From Pseudomonas avellanae BPIC 631 (lineage in GTDB: Bacteria; Pseudomonadota; Gammaproteobacteria; Pseudomonadales; Pseudomonadaceae), in assembly GCF_000444135.1 (NCBI RefSeq), contig NZ_ATDK01000046.1, forward strand, positions 16,914 through 80,913: DNA of 64,000 bases, written 5' to 3'. Below are positions 58,035-64,000 of this stretch, in pieces. A program made the position numbers and the translations under genes. The notes below the pieces were generated by a model. The model was given only the letters and a program-made list of their open reading frames with translations, made no database searches and had not been told where the DNA came from. Position 1 is the stretch's first letter, and every line of letters begins with the position of its first letter.

Positions 58035-61000
58035 TCACTGAAAATCCCGACTGCGCACCTCCAGCCCGGTCAGCAGCGGCGTCAGGTCATACAGCCGCTG
58101 GGCGATCAGGTGGCGTACGCCGTTGTTGGACTCCAGCCGCCCGAACACTTGCAGCAACTGCGAGCCGACCAGCACCTTGCGTTGACGCTCGGCCAGGTCG
58201 CGCCAGACCACGACGTTGACCATGCCGAATTCGTCTTCCAGGGTCACGAAGGTCACGCCGCTGGCGGTGCCCGGTCGTTGGCGGCCGATGACCAGCCCCG
58301 CCACGCTGAGGGTCCGGTTGTTTTCCAGGGTCAGCAGGTCCTGCGAGCTACGAAAGCGTTTGGCCGCCAGCTGCCGACGCAGCAACGCCAGTGGATGCGG
58401 GCCGAGGGTGGTGCCCAGTGTGGCGTAATCGGCCACCAGGTCTTCGGCCACTGTCGGTAACGGCAGCGTCACCTGGACCTCTTCGCTGGTCAGTTCATCG
58501 AACAACGGGCGCTGGGCTTCGACGCCTGCCACCTCCCAGCGCGCCCGGTGTCGATGGCCGATCAGGCCGCGCAAGGCCCCGGAGTCCGCCAGCGCTTCGG
58601 CAGCACGTGAGTCCAGCCCGGCGCGCTGAGTCAGGTCGGTGGCATCGGCAAATGGCCGTTTCGCGCGCGCCGCTTCGATGCGCAGGGCGTCTTCTTCACG
58701 AAAGCTGCGCAGCATGCGCAGCCCGAGGCGAATCGCCAGGTTACGCGTGCTGTCGGTGTGATCGAGCGGCTCCAGCGTGCAATCCCAGTGGCTGTAACGC
58801 ACGTCCACCGGGCGAATTTCGATGTGATGGCGGCGAGCATCCTGCAACAACTGATCCGGGCTGTAGAAACCCATCGGCCAGCTGTTGATCAGTGCGCAGG
58901 TAAAGGCTGCCGGTTCATGGCATTTAAGCCAGCAACTGGCGTAGGTCAGCAAGGCAAAACTGGCGGCATGCGACTCGGGAAAGCCGTAGCTGCCAAAGCC
59001 CTTGATCTGTTCGAAGATGCGGTCGGCAAAATCCGCCTCGTAGCCGTTTGCCAGCATGCCGGTGCGCAGGCGCTCGCGATGCGGGTCCAGCCCGCCATGA
59101 CGCTTCCAGGCCGCCATCGCACGGCGCAGCTGGTCGGCCTCGCCGGGGGTGTAGTCGGCGGCGATGATCGCCACTTCCATGACCTGTTCCTGAAACAGCG
59201 GCACGCCCAGGGTGCGTTCAAAGACACTTTTCAGTTTGGGCGGATAAGTAACGGCCTCTTCACCATTACGCCGACGCAGGTACGGATGAACCATATCGCC
59301 CTGAATCGGCCCGGGGCGGACGATGGCGACTTCGATGACCAGGTCGTAAAACTTTTCCGGCCTGAGGCGCGGCAGCATGGCCATCTGCGCACGGGACTCG
59401 ATCTGGAATACGCCGATGGTGTCGGCGCGGCTGATCATTTCGTAGGTGGGTCGATCATCGCTGGGGAGACTGGCCAATGTCCACTGCTTGCCCCGGTGCA
59501 GGTGCACAAGATCGAACGTCCTGCGCAGGGCGCTGAGCATGCCCAGTGCAAGGATGTCGACTTTCAGCAGGTCGACCAGGTCCAGGTCGTCCTTGTCCCA
59601 CTGAATGATGGTGCGCTCGGCCATCGCTGCGTTTTCGACCGGCACCAGCGTGTCCAGCGGGTGCTCGGAAATCACGAAACCACCCGGATGCTGCGACAGG
59701 TGCCGGGGGAAACCGATCAACTCGCCGGTCAGGGTCAGCACGCGCTTGAGAATGGGTGTTTCAGCATCGAAACCGTATTCGCGCAGGCGTTCGGCCGACG
59801 GCAGCGCATCGCTCCAGCGGCTGAACGCATCCGCCAGGGCGTTGATCTGGTCAGGTGGCAAACCCAGCACCTTGGCCACGTCACGCAGTGCGCCGGAACC
59901 GTGATAGGTACTGGCCACTGCGGTCAACGCCGCCCTGCCCCGACCATAACGCCGAAATATGTACTGAATGACTTCTTCGCGGCGGTCATGCTCGAAATCC
60001 ACGTCGATGTCCGGTGGCTCGTCGCGCTCTTTGGAAATGAAGCGCTCGAACAGCAGGTTGCTTTTTTCCGGGTTCAGTTCGGTGATCCCCAGCGCGTAAC
60101 ACACCGCCGAGTTGGCTGCCGACCCACGGCCCTGACAGAGAATGTGCTGGCTGCGGGCAAACTCGACGATGTCGTGGACTGTCAGAAAGTAGCTGTCGAA
60201 CTTCTTTTCCGTGATCAGGGCCAGTTCCTTCTCGACCTGCGCCCGCGCCGCCACACTCAACCCCTTCGGCCAGCGCCTGCGAATACCGCGCTCGGTCAGC
60301 TCGCGCAGCCATGATGTGGCGGTTTGCCCCTTGGGCACCAGCTCGTGGGGATATTCATACTGCAATTGATCGAACGTGAAGATGCAGCGCCGGGCGATAC
60401 GCAACGATTCGGCCAGCAGCCAGTCCGGGTAATGCTCGGCCAACGCATCCAGCGAACGCAAGTGACGCTCGCCGTTGGCAAACAGCAGATGCCCGGCCTC
60501 GGCCACCGTGGTGTGGTGGCGAATGGCAGTGATGGTGTCCTGCAGCGCGCGCCGACCCCGGGCGTGCATGTGCACATCACCACTGGCCACGGCCGGAATG
60601 GCCAATGACTGCGCCAGCGCGAGCAGGTCAGCCAGACGCTGCTCGTCATCCGCGCCGCGGTGCAACTCCACGCCCAGCCACAGGCGTTCGGCAAAACGCT
60701 CGCGCAACCAGTTGCCCTGCGCCAGACAGGCTTGAGCGTCGCCTTCGATATCGGCCAGCCAGATGGCCAGCAAACCGCCCGGCAAGTGATCGAAATCCTC
60801 GCGCAACAACCGGTACTCACCCTTTTTGGCCCTGCGCCGCGCCACCGTGATCAATGTGCACAGCGCCTGATAACCCGTCAGGTTCTCCACCAGCAGGACG
60901 ATTTTCGGGCCGTTTTCGAGGTGCATTCGCTGCCGACGATCAGCGGCAACCCGGTGTCTTTTGACGCCTGCCAGGCGCGGACGATGCCTGCCAGGGTGCA

Positions 61001-61129
61001 TTCATCGGTGATCGCCAGCGCCGCATAACCATGACGCAAGGCGCGGTCGAACAGTTCGCGGGCGCTTGAAGCGCCCCGCTGAAAGCTGAAGTTGGACAGG
61101 CAATGCAGTTCGGCGTACTCGGTGTTCAT
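58035..61129 (-). pseudogene. dnaE2: Error-prone DNA polymerase DnaE2 (ImuC), frameshifted near its N-terminus
   Basis: A C-family polymerase for damage-induced mutagenesis. ATG 61129 overlaps the imuB stop by ATGA and reads [20 protein letters not shown], the start of the PHP domain. At about 60920 the frame slips: TGCACCTCGAAAAC should be TGCACCCTCGAAAAC to give [12 protein letters not shown]. One C is missing. The rest (about 985 codons) is intact, with the polymerase active-site region [14 protein letters not shown] and the C-terminal OB domain. The open frame from 61001 lacks the first 60-70 residues and a sensible start. Either the mutasome polymerase is lost in this strain or a base was dropped in a CCC run. 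Confidence 0.87.
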
Positions 61130-62541
61130 GCAAACCAGCCATGCAACAACAATTCGCCCTGCTCGCCAACGCTGCGATAGGCCCAGGCGCGCTGGCCATT
61201 GGCGGTTTCGACCAGATAATAGTCACGGCGCACATCGCCACCGTCCCACCAGCCGGACTCGATTCGCTCAGGGCCTGCGACTATGCGTGTCGCGTGAACC
61301 GGCAACGGCTGCGGCTCTCGCAGCAACCAGCCAGGGCGCGTACAGCCTCGCGCCGGCAAGACCGGTTTGCGGGTGCTTTGCGGCTGCCAGGCACATTCGG
61401 GGCGATGGTCGGCCTGGGCGCGCAAACCATTGACCGACTCGTCACCCAGCCGCGCACGCAAGCGTTCGCGCAGTTGCTCCCAGGGCAGGGTTTGCTGCAC
61501 GCGCTCATCGAACAGCTCGCGGTGCGCCGGCACAAAGTCCGGCAGGTCACGGGCCTGCAAGCGCACTGCACGCACCGGCGAGGCCACCAGCACCTGTTCC
61601 AGCCTGCCACGGGCCAGTTCGAAGAGCATCGAGGGGTCGCGTTCGGCACTCAGCAACCCGACCGGGATCACGGTCTCGGGGCCCTCGACATGCTCCAGAT
61701 GCAGGGCAAAGCGCTGTACGCCGCTGTCGCGCCCGGCCAGAAACAGGGCCAGATCGGCAATCAGGCGCTTGAGGGGGAACAGCAGGGCCTGATGCGATTC
61801 GACGTCGAAATTCAGCTCGATACGCACATCGAAAAAGTCAGGCGGCGTGTAGCACTCCAGCGCCACCGGGCGCTCGCCGAGCAATGTGTCGAGATGCTGC
61901 AGGACGCTGGCCGGAAAACGTCGCGCCAGGGTGTCGCGCGGCAAAGCCAGTACTTGCCGCACGTTGCGCAGGCCCATGCGCGTCAGGGCAGTGGCTGTTT
62001 CGCGACTCAGGCCGATGCGCTCCAGCGGCATCTGCTCCAGGGTGCGGCGCAGTTCATGCGGGCATTCGATGCTCAGTCCGTCATGCATGTTGGCGAGCAT
62101 CCGCGCCGCGATCGGGTTGGGCGCGACCACAATGCGATGCCGAAAGCCCTGCGCGGTCAGTTCTTCACGCAGGCGCGCCTCGAACACCGGCCACGGCCCG
62201 AACAGTTTGAGGCTGGACTCGATTTCCATCAGCAGCACCCGCGGGTACTTGAGGCTGACACTGGAGCTGAACCCGTACGCCCAGGCGGCGAGCAGCTGTT
62301 GCAAGTCCTCGGTGTCGGCGGGGTCGTGGACGACCGTGGCGAAGTTGGGCACCAGTGCCTGCGCCGCCGTCAGCGACTGCCCGGCCCTCAGGCCCAGTGC
62401 CCGCGCAGCCGGGTTGACGGTTTGCAGGACGCGCCGATGCGCACTGCCGCTGATCAGCGCCAGAGGTTCATCGGGATCACTGCGACGACGCATGACGCCG
62501 TCGAGCGCCAGTTGCGGCAGCAAGACACAGGCCCACAGCAT
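61126..62541 (-). CDS. imuB: ImuB, Y-family polymerase-like mutasome protein
   Basis: A 471-residue protein with the typical ImuB opening [20 protein letters not shown] and a Y-family fold that lacks a full catalytic set; ImuB serves as the adaptor between the clamp, ImuA and DnaE2. ATG 62541 has GAGG ten bases upstream, and the longer frame to 62589 overlaps imuA and is not used. It overlaps dnaE2 by four bases. Confidence 0.92.
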   Translation of the reverse strand: MLWACVLLPQLALDGVMRRRSDPDEPLALISGSAHRRVLQTVNPAARALGLRAGQSLTAAQALVPNFATVVHDPADTEDLQQLLAAWAYGFSSSVSLKYPRVLLMEIESSLKLFGPWPVFEARLREELTAQGFRHRIVVAPNPIAARMLANMHDGLSIECPHELRRTLEQMPLERIGLSRETATALTRMGLRNVRQVLALPRDTLARRFPASVLQHLDTLLGERPVALECYTPPDFFDVRIELNFDVESHQALLFPLKRLIADLALFLAGRDSGVQRFALHLEHVEGPETVIPVGLLSAERDPSMLFELARGRLEQVLVASPVRAVRLQARDLPDFVPAHRELFDERVQQTLPWEQLRERLRARLGDESVNGLRAQADHRPECAWQPQSTRKPVLPARGCTRPGWLLREPQPLPVHATRIVAGPERIESGWWDGGDVRRDYYLVETANGQRAWAYRSVGEQGELLLHGWFA

Positions 62542-62548
62542 AAGAACC

Positions 62549-63172
62549 TCAAGCGTCGGTCGGGAATGGAATAGGGAAAGGCGGCGCAAGCCCGCCCCGG
62601 CACTTGAGCACCCGCAATTGTGCGGGCCGGGTATCGACGGCTATGCGCAGTGCCGCTGGCGAAGGGTTGGCGGCAGCCTGTTGAGGGCGGCAGGCGAAGG
62701 CCAGGGTCTGCCCGGTTTCGGCGGCGACCTGCAAGCGGCGCAATGCGCGGTCATCGACCATGCCGGGCCAGCACACCACTGCGCCGCAACTGCCGGAGCG
62801 CAGGCATTGTTCGGCGGCCCACAGGGCATCGCGGGTGCTCGCCTCGATCACCACCAGTTGACGCAGATCGACCCCGGCAGCCAGCCAGGCCTGCGGATAG
62901 GGAATGTAAGGCGGTGCGACCAGTACGATGCGCTCGCCGATACCCGAGAGCCGCGCCAGACTCGGCCACAGCAGGCGCAGTTCGCCACTGCCGTTGGCCG
63001 GGATGAGGATTTCGGTCAGCGCCGACGCGGGCCAGCCGCCGGTGGGCAAGGCACTGTCCAGCGTCGCATGACCGCTGGGGTGCGGGCTGACCTGCGGCGT
63101 GCTCTGCTGACGCCCCTTCCAGACCCTGCGTTCGTCCAGCAAGGCATCGAGGCTGATGACGGCGCCCATCAT
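62549..63172 (-). CDS. imuA: ImuA, RecA-like mutasome protein
   Basis: A 207-residue protein related to RecA/SulA-like domains, beginning MMGAVISLDALLDERRVWKG and containing TEILIPANGSGELRLLWP, a typical ImuA stretch. The start overlaps the lexA2 stop by four bases. ImuA is needed with ImuB and DnaE2 for SOS mutagenesis. Co-transcribed from the lexA2 promoter. Confidence 0.92.
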   Translation of the reverse strand: MMGAVISLDALLDERRVWKGRQQSTPQVSPHPSGHATLDSALPTGGWPASALTEILIPANGSGELRLLWPSLARLSGIGERIVLVAPPYIPYPQAWLAAGVDLRQLVVIEASTRDALWAAEQCLRSGSCGAVVCWPGMVDDRALRRLQVAAETGQTLAFACRPQQAAANPSPAALRIAVDTRPAQLRVLKCRGGLAPPFPIPFPTDA

Positions 63173-63786
63173 TCGCGCCGGACCAGCCCGCAGAACACGC
63201 CTTCGATGGCGAAGTCCTGATCGGGCGTGACGATGATCGGTTGATACGCCGGGTTGCGCGGCAGCAGGTGCAACTGATCGCCCCGGTGCTGCAAGCGCTT
63301 GATGGTGACCTCGCCGTCCAGACGGGCGACGACGATCTGCCCGTCATTGGCCTGCGGGTTGCGGTGCACGCCCACCAGGTCGCCATCGAGAATACCGTCC
63401 TCGATCATCGAGTCGCCCTGCACGCGCAGCAGGTAGTCCGGCACACGGGTAAAGGTGCTGCGATCCAGATGCAAGGTGGTGTGTATGTCCAGATCCGGCC
63501 CGATGGGTGCGCCTGCCGCCACGCGCCCCAGCACGGGTATTTCCAGCAGTTCGGGACGCGGCTCGGTGTTCAGCAGGCGAATGCCGCGTGCCTGGTGCGC
63601 CACGACTTCGATCAGGCCGGCTTCGGTCAGGGCCACGATGTGCTTGCGCGCCACGCTGCGCGAAGCAAAGCCGAAGGCCTCGGAGATTTCCGCCAGGCTC
63701 GGCGATTGCCCTTGCTGCGCGATGCGATAGCGGATGAAGGTAAGGATTGCGCTGCGACGGGGAGATAATGTGCTCATGGAGTACAT
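63169..63786 (-). CDS. lexA2: LexA2, SOS repressor of the mutasome operon
   Basis: A 205-residue LexA-type repressor. The N-terminal winged helix covers residues 1-70. The self-cleavage Ala-Gly is in VAAGAP near residue 90, the catalytic Ser in GDSMIEDG near 126 and the Lys in VTIKRL near 162. ATG 63786 has AAAGGAG five bases upstream; a second ATG at 63777 is too far. The first gene of lexA2-imuA-imuB-dnaE2, an operon known from pseudomonads in which LexA2 represses only its own transcript. The operator covers the start codon (63778-63795). Confidence 0.92.
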   Translation of the reverse strand: MYSMSTLSPRRSAILTFIRYRIAQQGQSPSLAEISEAFGFASRSVARKHIVALTEAGLIEVVAHQARGIRLLNTEPRPELLEIPVLGRVAAGAPIGPDLDIHTTLHLDRSTFTRVPDYLLRVQGDSMIEDGILDGDLVGVHRNPQANDGQIVVARLDGEVTIKRLQHRGDQLHLLPRNPAYQPIIVTPDQDFAIEGVFCGLVRRE

Positions 63787-63795
63787 TTGTACTCC
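63778..63795 (-). promoter_or_regulatory. LexA2 operator palindrome on the lexA2 start codon
   Basis: GGAGTAC, four bases and GTACTCC form a perfect palindrome, that is GTAC-N4-GTAC. LexA2 of Pseudomonas putida is known to bind a GTAC-N4-GTGC-type site, different from the E. coli SOS box. Here the spacer contains part of the ATG (63784-63786) and one arm is the ribosome-binding site GGAG. Confidence 0.82.
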
Positions 63796-64000
63796 TTTCG
63801 GTGTTTTGTGGCTAGCGCGGTTGGTCGGATTGGAGCGTAGGGATTATGAGCTCAGGGGCAGACGCACAGAGGGCATAACGTTCAAATACACCCATTGCGT
63901 CACACAGCGGTTCTGCAAGGTCAGTGATGTTTGTTTACGGCTCAAGGCACCTTTTCGCCCCTCGGCGCCCTACTTTGAGGGACCAAAGTAGGCAAAGTCC
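63796..64000. other. Upstream region of lexA2 with a terminal hairpin
   Basis: No gene is supported in these 205 bases. The promoter of the mutasome operon must lie in the part next to 63796. At 63969-63992 CCTACTTTG, six bases and CAAAGTAGG form a nine-pair hairpin, probably a terminator or intergenic repeat belonging to a gene beyond the window. Confidence 0.55.

Overview
The window is high-GC DNA of the Pseudomonas syringae species complex. The evidence is a syringafactin-type lipopeptide synthetase locus, Pseudomonas-style REP hairpins (one with GCGGACAAGTCCGC), and a lexA2-imuA-imuB-dnaE2 mutasome operon. No rRNA, tRNA, CRISPR array or intact insertion sequence was seen.

Layout. 1-20367: a lipopeptide synthetase locus. 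On the minus strand are the three-module syfA (intact) and syfB (running off the left edge, carrying three separate lesions); divergent to them is a LuxR-type regulator with an in-frame stop. Adenylation codes read from the sequence are Leu-Leu-Gln(?)-Leu-Thr-Val/Ile(?), the order expected for syringafactin. 20540-29590: a carbohydrate locus with a SorC regulator and an RpiB-family isomerase facing an operon of a ribose-type ABC importer, a short-chain dehydrogenase, a zinc alcohol dehydrogenase (frameshifted) and split DhaK/DhaL kinase subunits. It fits tetritol (threitol/erythritol) catabolism. 29603-32166: a scar region with a Rieske oxygenase gene carrying a stop codon, a short gene remnant (GH3-like?), and a type VI secretion remnant (tssB whole, tssC cut off), joined by what looks like a deletion. 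32781-40942: an eight-gene operon of a flavin monooxygenase, a peptide-type ABC importer and two AhpD/CMD-fold proteins. 41323-52432: a LysR regulator, a diguanylate cyclase, a dienelactone hydrolase, a YdiJ-type FAD/Fe-S dehydrogenase, two LysR genes in tandem, and an MFS transporter coupled to an amidohydrolase. 52440-57113: a divergent locus pairing a GNAT acetyltransferase-C39 peptidase fusion with an ATP-grasp (RimK-like) ligase, flanked by a lipoprotein deacetylase and a CorA-type transporter with an altered signature. This is the best candidate for a poorly described system. 57118-57969: a DUF1989 protein. 58035-63786: the SOS mutasome operon under LexA2, with a palindromic operator lying on the lexA2 start codon; dnaE2 has a frameshift.

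A recurring theme is gene decay: three in-frame stops, four small-indel frameshifts and one large deletion in 64 kb. The three single-base homopolymer indels (4216-4221, 27355, 60920) could be sequencing errors. The stops, the four-base repeat expansion and the tssC deletion are harder to explain that way.
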